64,000 nt of DNA from Lineolata rhizophorae (Eukaryota; Ascomycota; Dothideomycetes; Lineolatales; Lineolataceae). Shown here one piece after another: positions 22,093 through 34,400 of this stretch. The DNA lies in NCBI GenBank assembly GCA_010093515.1, contig MU001675.1:143839-207838 (forward strand). The letters run 5' to 3'. Position 1 is the first letter of the stretch; each line of letters opens with the position of its first letter. Below the pieces are notes generated by a model. The model saw nothing but the letters and a program-made list of their open reading frames with translations, had not been told where the DNA came from and did no database searches. A program made the translations under genes and the position numbers.

Positions 22093-25000
22093 GAGGAACC
22101 TCCCTCCACAATGCGCTTCGCTGCTAGCGTGCAGCCTGACAGATCCCGGATCGCCGCCGTTTTTTCGAGGAAAAATAGTCCCGCTACGTACATACTACGT
22201 ACACACGTGCTAACCCCGTAGGTGATCCCACTGCGCACAAGCCCGCAGCTGGCCCCGGTGGTTTAGTTCTTCCACCGCGACTGATCAGAAGTTTGGGCCC
22301 GTTTCAGCTCCACCGTCGGGGAGGCTCGTGCGCGGCCTAGGCCGGGCCCCTCCCCCCCTCCCCCACCCCCGGTCCTGCCCTAGGCTGGGATTGCCATTTG
22401 CCAATCGGCTCGGTGGGATGATTGCAGAGAGGCGTGGAGCGCTCAGGTTGATGGTGGAATTTTTTTTTTCCCCAACGTGGTGTTTTGTTTCTTCTGTACG
22501 CGAATCCTATCCCGTCCGGTCCTGCAGGGGCAGCTGTTGGAGCCGAAGGATTGCCGCAAGGCGCGGGACGGCCGGCCGGCCGGCAGGAGGCGAGTGGGTA
22601 GGAGACGAGTGGTAGGAGGAATTGAGTTGTCGCGGGCGGAGGTTCCTGCGGCGAGGGAAAGGGAGAGGGAGAGGAAGGGGGAGGGAGGGGTTCGATTGGA
22701 TCTGGACGCTGCCGGTGGCCGAGAGAGAAAGAGAGGGCTCGGCGAGTTATGTATATGGGATGCGCGCTCTAGCTGCTCGCAGGCGTGGCGGCGTGGAGAA
22801 GGTAGGGCCGCTAACTAGGTACATAAACGCGTCCCAGGAAGCCGTAAGGCACGGCGCAATTCGAGTCCGTTTCGCTCGTACATAGCTGGTGCGGGCCGGC
22901 CGCAGAAGAGGTCGCGGCTCCGGGCCGACGGGCTAGAATTGACAGCGCGCGCAAAAGCTACGGGAGGCTAGGCATGTATATCGGGTACCGATCTCATGAT
23001 CAGAATATGTACACCGCGGCTAGAGTTACCACATGAGTACATGGTATCAGACGTCGAGAATAGGTACATGCTACGTACGTAGTAGGACGAGAGAGTGCGT
23101 TGTGGTTCCTGGTGCCGGGGTTGCCCGCATCGCCCGGGGGGTCACTTAGCTCGGCGTGCCAATTGGTCCCGGATGCAAGCTGCCGCCCGATGCTTTAGAG
23201 GGAGCTTCCTAGAACGACTAGAAAAGAACTAAGCACCAACGCCATCACCGGGGGCACACGTCTACTGCGAAGCGGGACGTCCGAGAGCAGGCGCTGCCAC
23301 GGGCCGTTTTATCGAAACGGTCACGATCTCCTCCGGAATACGGGCAAAGTCAAAGTAAAATATATGAGCGAGAAGACGCCATGCTGCGCCCCGTCTACCT
23401 ACCTACATACAGCGTCCATCTCAAGGCACAGCCAACCACCCCCCGGTTGCGCGCTTGCTCATCCGCGCCCACCGGACCGGCGATCGGGGAGACCCGTTGC
23501 TCGGTCGTCCCGCGCATCGACGTTCTCAAGCTCCCTGACTCGACCCCGACGTCTTCCCCCGCCGCGTCGGGGCGAGCTCGGCGGGCCACCCGATCGTTCT
23601 GCCCGGCAATCCCCCTTCCCCTCCCCTCCCCCCCCCCCCCCCCCAAAGATCAGGCCATTTTTTCCCTTTCGCGCAGAAGCCTTGTCTCCGCAAACGGGGA
23701 TGCGCCTGGTGGCCGGGGGTGCCGGGGCCGTCCGGGGAGGAGAGGAGGGGGTTGGGCAAGACGACGCGCTGCCGTTTGGCACAAGCCGCCGCCATCAACT
23801 TGGTCTGGGGTGGGGAAGGAAAAGCTCGCCGCGAACGAGCATTTGCGGACCCACATCTACATACGTCTGTGGATACATAGGTAGACTCGCGGCACTTTGG
23901 CGATGTGCATGTACGTAGTATGTAGTTACGTACAGTGCCTTCAACTCATGCTACATATATGCACACTTGTGTCCCTTGGCCGGATGGCTGCAGGCGTTAG
24001 ACGAGTAGGGCTGAAACGTCGCTGCTTTGCTCCCGCTTGGGATAGCTATTCTCTTCCAAATCTTTTGTTCCTTTTTTTTTTACTTCTTTTTTTTCCGAGC
24101 TGGCTTGTATGTACGTGTGGGCTGTGGATGTACCTAAATATGTAGTACATACATATGTAGCTTCGGGGGGGGGGGAGGGGTGTTCCCGCTAGTGGCGCCG
24201 AGACAACAGCCACCGCGGGGGCCGCTTTCTTCAAGGCTGATTTGCGTGCGTCTATAAGCGTGGCTGGAAGCTGCATTACGTGATACGTGTGTATATACAG
24301 CGTTCTGCTGTCTCGGTTTGAGACGTTCCTTTTTCTTCGTAGATATCAACGGGAGCGGGCGGCACGGGCGAAGAAGCAGATCGGTTCCAGGCTATGAGTA
24401 TACTTGGAGAGAGAAGGTGCCCGAGAACGGTTAGACGGGCCAAAGCAATGACGGCCGTGGTTTGTCCGGCGACCATCTCCCAGACCTCAGTACGGGTGCT
24501 GAGTCCGAGCAGCGGGATCGGCGCGAACCCGTCGCCTTTTCGGCGAAGCCGCCTGTGGCGAACGTAGTGATTGTAGACAAGGCAGCATCGGCTGGACGTG
24601 AGGATCGCAGATACTGCTGCGGCCGAAAGAAAGGCGGCAGAGAAAGGTACGGTCGACTCATAGTGGTGGCTGGGGGCCTGCGGTATGTAGGTGAGGTACC
24701 TATTGAGTGCAGGTAAGTTATGACTCTGGCGGGATGCGTGTTTCATTGGAGCATTCAGCTAGCAGGCGGCCAGTCAATGCCTTAGCTACCTTAGCAGCCT
24801 AGCCACCACGGCCACTCGCTACGATGGGCGCAGGCGAGAACGATGGCGAGATGCGTATCTACGCGGGAACCTACCGGCTTCGGTAGAGGTTACGATAGAC
24901 AACGCACACACGCTTAGTCGTGCTCGGTGAGTGGTCAGCGGGGCCGCGCGGGGGCGGGGGCCTCTCTCCCTCTCCCTCTCTCCCTCTCGCTCATCAACGC

Positions 25001-25402
25001 CCGTCGGGCGCCCCCCATCAGCAGCACCAGCACCGCGTTCTTCCTTCTGGCCCCCTCTTTGTCCCTACCACGTCCGGCGCCGCATCATCACGCAGGCCCG
25101 GCAGCAGAGCAAAAGCGAGACGCGGATGGCGGGAGGCCGGCCGGCCTTGGCGGTCGGGCGTCGGCCTTAAGCGCGCAAATCGGACGGACATAGGTGCGAT
25201 TTGTGTATCCTGGCCGGCGCCTCCGCCACACGGCGCGCGCCGACGAGACGGCGATGGGGCGCGCGCGCGTCCGGACGCACACACGCGCGGGCGCGCAGAC
25301 GGACGGGGAGGAGGCGGTGGGCCTTGCCCGGACGCGCAGCGCGGCGACCGTCCGTCTCCGCGGCGCGCTGCGGGCTTGCGGCTGTTCTGCGCCGTCGATG
25401 AC

Positions 25403-25403
<1 letters not shown>

Positions 25404-25436
<33 letters not shown>
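25404..25436. repeat. CAG trinucleotide repeat
   Basis: Eleven perfect CAG units in the long non-coding block. It lies inside overlapping open frames, none of which looks like a real gene, so I do not read it as a polyglutamine tract. Confidence 0.9.
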
Positions 25437-25439
<3 letters not shown>

Positions 25440-25701
25440 GACGGTGGCATTCGGACAGGCAGGACTCGAGGGTCGCCGGGAGCTGTCCGGCTGGTGTTTG
25501 CGTCCGCGAAGGCTGGAGCCAATGGCGGGCGGCGTGGAGCCGGGCCCCCGGCCGCGCCGCTTCGGCCCTACCGCGTCCAGCTGCTCCCGCCGGCTCCAGG
25601 GGGCCGCGGGCCCAGAAGCAGGTACCGCCGGGCCCTGCCGCGAGCGCGCGCTCCCCGTCGGGCCCTCTCCGACCGCCAGCGCGGCCGTCCGCGCATCTCC
25701 C

Positions 25702-25749
25702 CCTCTCTTCCTCTCCCTCTCTCTCTCTCCCTCTCCCTCTCCCTCTCGC
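25702..25749. repeat. CT-rich tract
   Basis: Nearly pure alternating CT and CCCT units on the plus strand. A similar tract lies at 24961-24990. Pyrimidine tracts of this kind are common in fungal promoters. Confidence 0.8.
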
Positions 25750-26875
25750 TCCCCCCCAGCCTGCGGCAGTCGGAAACGGCGAGACTGCGCCGGCGCACGA
25801 GGTTGGGGGTTTGCGGGTGCGGCTGCTGGCGCCCCCCCTCCCCGAGCTCGTCTGAGATCATGGGCGACGGGGGCCCCTCCCGCCCCCGGGCCGCCGCGGT
25901 GGCGCAGCCCGGCTTGCCGTGGGGCTTGGAGGCTGTCGCCGGGGCCCGCCGGGGGAGGGGGGCCCGCCGTTCGCAGGGCAAGGTTCTCAGCCTTGCTGCT
26001 TGCGCCGGGCGCCGCACCGCGCGCGGCATGTAGTTTGTACAGTGTACAATACGCTTTGCGGCGCTGGACGTGAGAGGGGGCTGTCGAGCTGCTATTTTGA
26101 ACCGAATCCACGGCGCACAAGCTGAAAATCGGACGGCTTCGACGACTCCCGCACCGACTCCCTGAAACGCCCGCCGCCGCCCAGCGGGCTCGGGCACCGG
26201 CGCCCGGCAAACCTCCCTAGCGGGCAGCTCCATCAGGGTCGTTCGGCCGGCGGCGCATTGGCGACGCCGACGCTGCCACCCCGTTTCCCGCGCCGACGCC
26301 GTGACCACCACCAACACCGGCCGGCCACCCGCTGCCCGCCTCCCGGGGCCCCCCGCCCAAACGCCTTTCCGCAACGCCCCCCCTCCCCCATCTCTCTCCC
26401 CACCGCCTCCCTTCCCCCCCTCCCCCTCCTCTCTCCCTGCCCAACCCAGGCCGGCGGGTACCTAGCTCGCCGTGTAGTAGGTAGCTCGACGGGGACGCGG
26501 ACGCCAAGTCCAACTCCCAGCCCAGCCCACCGCCCGCTCTGCGCACCCACACGGCCGCCGGCGGCCAGCAACCTGGCAGCACCTCCACTAACCTTACGCT
26601 CCCTCCCCTCGCCCTCCCTCCCTCGCTCGCCTGCCCGCCCGCCCGCTCGCTCGCACGCACGCACGCACGCACGCGCGCACTCCCGCTCCCAGGTGGGCTG
26701 TGGTGGCACTGTCCCACGGACACGAACCGTAGATCCTTCCCCCATTCTTATTTCTTTCCTTCTTTCCTTTTTAACTTGCACGTTCCCGCTGCGCGCAATA
26801 TATGGGGCGTTTGCCGGGGGGAGGGGAGGAGGTAGGGAAGAGGTCCCCAGGGAGGGGGTGTCGGGGCATCCGCAA

Positions 26876-26895
26876 AAGAGAGAGAGCAAGAGAGC

Positions 26896-26934
<39 letters not shown>
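26876..26934. repeat. AG-rich tract
   Basis: About 59 nt of AG dinucleotides with a few interruptions, about 760 nt before the C2H2 gene start. Confidence 0.85.
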
Positions 26935-27690
26935 CGCCGGCAGCACCAGCAGCATCAGCACCGCCGTGCGGGCCATTCTTGCGACAGAGGATAGCTGGCG
27001 CCGGCGCCAAGGCCAAAGCGTCGCTCGTCTGCCCTGCAGTAGTCGGCTGTCTATAGGCCGGGCATGTCCCTTCACTGGCGCCCGGGCCCTAAGTCAGGGT
27101 CTCGCTGTTGGCCGGCCGTGGCCGCTGTACCTCTGTCGAGAGGAAGCAAAGGGAAAAATGAACGAGAGAGATCGACCTACCAACTGCTAGTCGGACGTCT
27201 ATTTTGTCCCCCATGCAAGGTCGGGCAGGGCGTTAGCAGCAGCCTGTGTCCGGCCCAAAGGGCTAGCAGCAAGCCAGCAAAAACGGTCGGGATTCTTGGC
27301 CCGCTCTGCCCCAAGGTGCGCGGCAGGGATTAAATCCTTCAGAACCACCCGCCGCCGCAGCCTGGGAAACGCCTGTTGGAAATCTCTCTTACTCAGTTGG
27401 AGGTGGTGGTATATGATGCCTGTGTCTCCCCTCCCCCCCCTGGACATGGGCCCAGGCAGAATCGACCCTAAACTTGTTCAGGCCTTTCGCTCTGGGTCCA
27501 TCTTCGACTACTTCTGGTTCCCTCCCCTCAGCGCTGCCTGATATAAAAGACATCCAACCTCTATCCCGACGGGCCCTGTAACATAAGAGTAAGACCCCTT
27601 CCTTCCCGCTCCCATAAGAAGTCTGTCCCCGCCCTATTTTCATCCTTCTCCTTCCCTTTTTCTTTCCCCTTTTCCTGGTTCTACAATATT

Positions 27691-29704
27691 ATGACACCGC
27701 CACCTGGCAGGACTCCCATAGGCTCACGCCAGACTAGGTCTAGATCAAGCGCACATCCGCCCTTGCCGTCGCTCTCGACTGCCGCCGAGTCCTCGTCCCA
27801 TCTCTACGGCTTGCGGTTGCGGCGTCTAGCGCGTTCTCGATCCGTGCCGTCGTCCGCGCGAACCGAAGCCGCCTTGCAACGAGCAATTGCGGAAGCCATT
27901 TCTGAAGAGCCCGCCGAAGACGAGCACCACCAGCGGCGATCGTCGCCCACGTCGTTCTCGTCCACCGCCGCCAGCGCACCGGCGCCGCTTCCGGCCCGGA
28001 TCTCTACCACCACCACCACCACCACCACCACCACCACCACCACCACCACCACCACCTCCGCCGCCGCCGAGTCGACGACCGACCTCCTCGCATTATCCCA
28101 GGCCCCGCTTGACCTCCAGCCCTTCGTGTCGATCCCGCCGCCAGGCAGCAACCTTCACTCGCTCGCGCGGGATCCCGGTCCGTCAGGCGGCCCTGAGCCT
28201 CAGTTTGACTTCGGACCACCGGTCGTCACTGAGCACGAGCTTGCTCCGCCGCAGCAAGACGAGTTGCAGGATATGAAGTACGTTCCCGTCACTTTCGAGA
28301 GCCCATTTGACCACTCGCTTTTTCATTTTTACCATTTTCCTCCGTCCCATTGGAAGTTTTCGTGCTTTCGTTCTATTTTTATTTTTATTTTTTTCGTGTT
28401 TCGTCTGAAGTGTGGGGTTCTGAACTTGCGACTGACTCGCGCGGGTCCCGTGGTTCAAACAGCGCTTTGGGCTTCATGCTTCCCTCAAACTACGATCCGC
28501 TCCAACCCTACGGCGACGGGTCTTACGACTCGCGTAAGTTCCCCCCCCCCCCCCCCTTTCTCAATCCCCACTTTCCGGCGCGCTTGACGCAGTTCTGCGC
28601 TTTCTTCTGTAATTGAGAACCTCCCTCAAAATCCCGAGGAAATGAGAGGAAAACGCGCTTGTTCTAACACGACGGCTTCCCATAAAAAAATAAAGACGCC
28701 TACGGTGTAGACCAGCAATCCGGCGCCTACCACCACCAGGGCCTCACGACGACGACGAGCGCCTCTCCATCCGTCTACGGCGGCTCCTTCACCTCGAGCC
28801 CCGGCCTCCTGCGGTCCAGCCCGGGGCTGGACCACCGCCGCTCCACCTCGCGCGAAGTGGACTACCACCAGCACCAGCACCAGCACCAGCACCAGCACCA
28901 GCACCAGCACCAACAGCAAGGCCCCGGAGCGCCGCTCTCGCGGAGCCCCTACCAGGGCCACGGCTACGGCGCGCCCGGCGCGGCGGCGGGGGGCGGGCCC
29001 AGTCCGGGCGCCTTCCCCCCGGCGCAGCCGACGCTGCAGACGCAGGATATCGGGATGGGGTACGGCGCAAACTTGTGAGGCTGCCCTCCCTTTTCTTTTC
29101 TTTTTTTTTTTTTTTTTTGGTGCTCGTTCGCGAGAGAATGCGTCTTCTGGTCGCTCTCCTGCGAGTGAGTTTTTTTTTTTTTTTTTTTTTCCGGGGGGCT
29201 AATCTGTGTTGCGACGTCGCGCGGAGCAGATACGACTCCATGGGCTACCCGGTCAGCACGGGGGCGCCCTCCATATACGCCCAGCCTGCCGTCTCGCACC
29301 ACCACCCGCAACACCACCACTACGGGGCCGGCGCCTCGGCCTACGGCGGGCAGCAGGCGGCGGCGACGGCGGCAGCAGCGATGGCGGGGCCGTCAGGGTC
29401 TGTAGCGGCCGAGGGCGGCGCCGGGGCCGGGGCCGGCGGCCACGTGCGCGTCGTGCACCAGCGGCCGAAGCCGCAGTGCTGGGAGCACGGCTGCAACGGG
29501 CGGCAGTTCAGCACGTTCAGCAACCTGCTGCGGCACCAGCGGGAGAAGAGCGGGACGGCGGCCAAGAGCTACTGCCCGCGGTGCGGGGCCGAGTTCACGC
29601 GGACGACGGCGCGCAACGGGCACGTGGCGCACGACAAGTGCAAGCCGCGGCGGGCGTCGGACTCGGGAGGGGGGGAAGGGGGGGGGAGGGCGGGGGGGTC
29701 GTAG
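27691..29704 (+). CDS. C2H2-type zinc-finger protein, probable transcription factor
   Basis: Four exons, 27691-28277, 28463-28533, 28696-29074 and 29230-29704, with introns of 185, 162 and 155 nt, give 503 residues. The first 425 residues are low complexity: a run of 17 Thr coded by ACC units (28006-28056), a His-Gln repeat from CACCAG units near 28867-28915, and Ala- and Gly-rich stretches. The DNA-binding part is at the C-terminus. Finger 1 has Cys429, Cys434 and His448 but no second His at the usual spacing. Finger 2 has Cys461, Cys464, His477 and His480 or Cys483. The block [17 protein letters not shown] and [11 protein letters not shown] matches what I recall as a conserved, unnamed fungal regulator family. 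It is likely nuclear. Introns 2 and 3 contain long C and T homopolymers. The gene sits between two very long non-coding flanks, as is common for developmental regulators. Confidence 0.8.
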
Positions 29705-31164
29705 GAGGGAGGGGGGAGGAGGGAAGATGGGGAGATGGGAGATGGGGGAGATGGGAGGAGGGGAGGAGGGGAGGAGGGGAGGAGGGGAGGATGGGAAGAG
29801 AAGGGGTGGGTTAGTGGGTTAGTGGGAGAGGAGATGGGCTGGAAATGTTTGGGTCTATTTTTTTTTTTTGGCATATACCCATTGACATCATCTTCTTTGC
29901 ATCCGCCATTCTGAACAGAAAACACTCTTCGTCTTCTCGACCTTCTAGGGTATCTTTTTTTCTCTTTCCACACTTTTTCTTTCTTTCTTCCGTTCGAAGC
30001 GCTAGGGAAATTTTTTCTTTTTTCTTTTTTTGTGGCCTTCTCTTGGGATTTGTTTGCAATCATGCCAAACTATACGGCCAGGATCGTGCGCGTTAAAGCA
30101 AGCAAGCATCTTTAGCACCACTGTTGCTACTGTTCATTTCCTTTCTTCACTTTTCTTTTTCTTTGACGTTTTGCACCTAGCATAGGGCAAAGGAAAAGCG
30201 CGGGGCGAAGACACGAGACGTTACGGAGAAAGAGGGCTTGGGGCGAGCAAAGGGACACTGCTATACTACACACGATACTGGGAGAAATGGGGGTTCGGGA
30301 GCAGGTACAAAGTAACGCAGGTCACGTACGGCAGCAAATGACGTTTACTTTTTCCAATGATCTCTTGGGTTCTCTGCATGGGGTACAGGCGTTTCATGTT
30401 TCTTCGTCCTTTTCCCGTCATGCACAAAATAAAGTGGAGCCCGGGTTTTTCCTGCTTTTATTTTCGGGCTCCTGCGTGTACTAGTCAAAATGTGGGCACG
30501 TTGTAAGCTCGTATGTGCACCTGCCAATATTCCGCACCATTTCCGGGCGTTTTGAGAATCGCGGTCTTTTGCATCGTAGCATCCGTACTCTACCTACCTA
30601 GCAAGCCTATCCAGCCTTTTTCTTCTCTTTGGTCCGTAGACACAGCCATCACGCGTTGGGCGCGTGCTCTGCGCGCGGGAACCAACATCACCACTCACAC
30701 AGCTCGCGCGCTCAGCCACAGCCCGCTCTCGCAGCCACGGGCGCAAATCGACTGATCGGACCGCGGCTGGCTGGCTGCCCGCCCGCCCGCCCGGCCGTCC
30801 AATCTATCTACCTACAATCACGGACGCCTTCCCAATCGAGCGACGCTCGACGAGCCGCTTTCCCCCGTCCCTCCTCCCGCCCTCGCCCTCGCCCGCCATT
30901 GCGCCACCCCCGATGACCGCATCCGCGCCGCCGCCGCCGCCGCCAAGCCGGCCAAGCTTCCTTCCCACATGCTTGCTCGCCCACCCCGGCCCGCCCGGCC
31001 CTGCCCGCCGCGGCCAAGCCCGCGCCCCCTCCCCCCTAGCTGCGCGCGCAGCGCACGGTGCGATGGCGCGCGCGCAGGGCGGGCGCGGCGCGTGCGGCGG
31101 CGGGTTTGGGCGCGGCGGGGCGGTCTGGTTTCTCGCGGGAGGGCGGGCTGGTGGGGGGGGGGGA
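29705..31164. other. C2H2 gene 3' flank and intergenic DNA up to the scaffold gap
   Basis: The first 100 nt are an imperfect GGGGAGGA repeat continuing from the stop codon. Beyond are T-rich tracts and GC-rich low-complexity DNA with overlapping open frames but no domain. The sequence ends in a G homopolymer at the run of N. Confidence 0.55.
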
Positions 31165-31414
31165 NNNNNNNNNNNNNNNNNNNNNNNNNNNNNNNNNNNN
31201 NNNNNNNNNNNNNNNNNNNNNNNNNNNNNNNNNNNNNNNNNNNNNNNNNNNNNNNNNNNNNNNNNNNNNNNNNNNNNNNNNNNNNNNNNNNNNNNNNNNN
31301 NNNNNNNNNNNNNNNNNNNNNNNNNNNNNNNNNNNNNNNNNNNNNNNNNNNNNNNNNNNNNNNNNNNNNNNNNNNNNNNNNNNNNNNNNNNNNNNNNNNN
31401 NNNNNNNNNNNNNN
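31165..31414. other. Assembly gap (250 N)
   Basis: Exactly 250 ambiguous bases. The left edge is a long G homopolymer preceded by a very GC-rich stretch, which probably caused the break. Open frames drawn through the gap are meaningless. The true missing length is unknown. Confidence 0.99.
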
Positions 31415-34400
31415 TATTTCCGAGGGGCGGGTGCAGCCCGTGCGAGCCGGTAATGTTTGTTTCTCCATCTCGTCTCGGGACCTTTCTGCTTGGTATGAAA
31501 TTCTCCGAGGAGGAGGAGGAGGAAATGAGGAGGAAATGAGGAGGATCTTGCGCGGATTGGATTCTCGCTTGATGTTTGCTCGGAGGTTGCAGTGCAGCGC
31601 AGCGCAGCGCAACGCAGTCCCGTCGCGCGCGCAGTCAATTGAGTGAGTGAGTGGGCGCCGGGGACCCAGCGAGCGGGCTCCGGGACCGAGCCATGGGCAG
31701 GGTAGGTGACGACGATGCGGGCCACGCGACAGAAACGCTTCGCCCTCCCGCCGCCAGCAACGCCCCTTCGGAGTGTTTTGGTTGATTGTTTCCGATATGA
31801 CCCCCAACGGTCGGCTGGAAACTATTCGGGAACGAAAGCCAATTTCATACGATGATATTATGTCTCCGCTGGCGTCTCATCGTGAGGCAGACTCGACTCC
31901 CCCTCACTCAACTCACTTCACTGACCTGCCTTGCCTAGTTAGTAGCCACCCGGCGACGCGCTTCGGCGGCCGTTCAAATCCGGTCTCGCGCACTCAATTC
32001 ATGTCTTGCGCCGAGCGATTTCTAATACACCGAAGCCCCCTCCAGCGCCCCTTCAGCTGGGAAGCCAAGCTTGGGAAAGGCAAATTGCGGACCTTTCCCG
32101 AGCAAGTACGGACAGGTGCATATGGGGTAGCTGCCGTCGCCGCCAACCAAAAGCACCCCATCTCGCTTTGCTTGGAAATGTGAAGGGCCGGTTTCCCTCC
32201 GCGCCGCTGACAATTTGCATGCTGCAGGCCGCGCGCCGCACGCGCCGACGCACACCCGTTCCCGTCGCCGCCGCCCGTCCCCTTCCTTGCTCGCCATGTG
32301 CGCGGCTGCAGCTGCGGAGCGGTCGGCGCGCTAGCGTCCATTCCTCACTGCTTCACTGGCTCCTCAAATGCCCAGCCTAGCTGCACCTCCCGTTCGGCGC
32401 CTCTAGCTTTTTCTACGAGTCAAAACAGAGTGCTGACTAGTGGCCGGGCCTAACGACCTCGTCTTGTCAGCAGGAGAACGGTTGCTGAGGCTAGGTTGGC
32501 AGGCCGGCAGGGAGGCCAGAGGGGCGCGCCGAGGAGTGGCACGGTGGGAGGTTTTGCCCATCAGATGAGTTGCGGAAGTCCGGCCGGGGCCCGGGAGGGG
32601 GTGCGTACTACGTAGGGCCGGATGGCCACGTGTGGTCCGCGATGGGTAGGGCAGGGGTTCCGGACCAGGGGTTGGATAAGGGGTTTGGTAGGGCTAATTT
32701 GGATTGCTTTAGTTGGGGGGGAGGGGGGGGGCTCTGGGGTTGTTGTGTTGGTCTTTTTTTCGAGTAGGGCTTTTGTTTGGTCATGGGTGTGTAGCAGCGT
32801 AAGGCAAGGGGCAGGGAAAGACTGGGGGCTGAAATCTGTATTTGGGTATGTAAGCGCAGTCGGATGACTGGCTGATTGTCTCGCACCTACCAACTTACCT
32901 ACCTCACTTACGAGTGGCGAGAGAATATGGAACTTCAATGGTTGGGTTATTGGATGGACCTAGGTGGTGGGAAGGGGACTGGATAGGAGGTAACGGCGCC
33001 CGAATTTGGCACCTGCTAAAAGGCAAGTGCGTGTGTGCACTGTGCAGGCGAACCTATGAAGCTGGCTCAACATGGATGAGTATCCATGCGATGAGCAAAT
33101 AAGAAGGTTTCCCGGACGCGGCGAATCATGGGAGCCATACGGCTTTTTGGGTATCCGATGGGTAACTGGGTCGTCTCCGGCTGACAATTACACGTCGTCG
33201 TCGACGGAGCTTTGCGGGAGAGCCAGGGTTCGTGCGAGCGGAATCTACCGATGCGCGATCACGAACCCATAAGCCGATTGATTTTATTATGCAAGTTGGG
33301 TGACGGCGATGGTAGCCTGCGGCTGGTGGGTTCTGTCCTGGAAGCGTGGTAGCCGATACGCAAGGAGGAAGTGAAACGATTTGGAGTGCGCTGATTGGTG
33401 GTTTTTTTGATTCGCAAAACACGCAGTGGACAGAGCGTCGGCAGTTAAGCATAGGTTTGCGATTGGATAAATCGCGGTGTCCGGTTAATGGTGAGTTGGT
33501 TCTCTATGCGGCAAATTTTCTCAGCTGGGCGGCCCATCTCGTCGCATTTGGCGACCGTGATGGTGTGCGCGTTGCGCGTTGCACGTTTCATGCTCGCGGC
33601 CGGGGTGGGGTCAATAGTGAGGAGTTCTTGACTCTCGCGTACTCGCAGTGCTAGTCGCAGTGTGGAGGAGTGTGCCTTGGAGGCCCACCCTCCCTTCCCC
33701 CTCTCGCTTCTCTCCCTCAACTAACGCAGCTACATACCCGCCCCTAGATCGGGGCGGTCCGTCTCGAGTCGTTCGTTTCGTGACGATCGGCGGCCGGCCA
33801 TAAATGCAGGCAGGCTTGGTATTGTCCGGTTGGAAAGCCTCGACTGCAACACGCCGTGCCATGCCGCCAAAATAACAAGCCGGTGCTCTTTCCACTTTGG
33901 AGCACTGCAGACCTTGGCCCGCGGCCGCTTTTGGCCCAGTCGCGTAGTTTTCTTTCTTTGCGGCTGGTCATCAAACGCGAGCGTTGGTTTTTTTGTTCTT
34001 CCCGCCTCGTCTCCCTGTTGGCGGCTGCAAGCCCCCTGGGCGAATCACGCCCAAGTGTTTCGCTTGATGGCGTCAGATCTGTAGGGGTCGCGCGCCCTAC
34101 GCGGCCCCAGTCCTGCCCGCGCGGGCGTTTGAGCGAACAGACACCGGTCCGCCGGCGCAGGAAACCAACAGTGCCAACCAACAGACGGCCGGTCACTCTC
34201 TCCTTTCTTTCGCTTTACCGCGCCCGGTCTTGTCGAAGCAGGTGCGCCGACGCGACGCGAACGCAGACGTCCGGCGGACGCGGCGTGCGCATGGCGTGCG
34301 CTTCGCTTCTTTTCGCTTCGCCCGCGTGGGTCGTAGACGCGGACTCGTCGACTGCTTGCCGCTTGCTTACTAGTTTACGTCCGTACGAAGGGTCGGCTCA

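Larger units (their letters stand above)
17718..27690. other. About 10 kb of GC-rich, repeat-studded DNA without a convincing gene
   Basis: Both strands carry long open frames here, but they overlap, are biased to Arg, Pro, Gly, Ser and Ala, and show no domain, so I treat them as products of high GC. The region holds many simple repeats: CCAG units near 21261, TACA/CATA units near 22070, CT tracts near 24961 and 25702, CAG units at 25404-25436, and AG tracts near 26876. It also holds many copies of CTACCTA-like and TACGTA-like motifs. The last few kb probably hold the promoter and 5' UTR of the C2H2 regulator at 27691. Non-coding RNA genes cannot be excluded. Confidence 0.5.

Noticed and set aside
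25404-25436. Polyglutamine-coding repeat
   Set aside because: The CAG units are not inside any credible gene.
24920-26210. Overlapping open frames of 280-350 codons on both strands
   Set aside because: Arg/Pro/Gly/Ser low-complexity translations in GC-rich repeats; no domain, and both strands open equally.
31058-31646. Open frames passing through the run of N
   Set aside because: They consist largely of unknown residues from the assembly gap.
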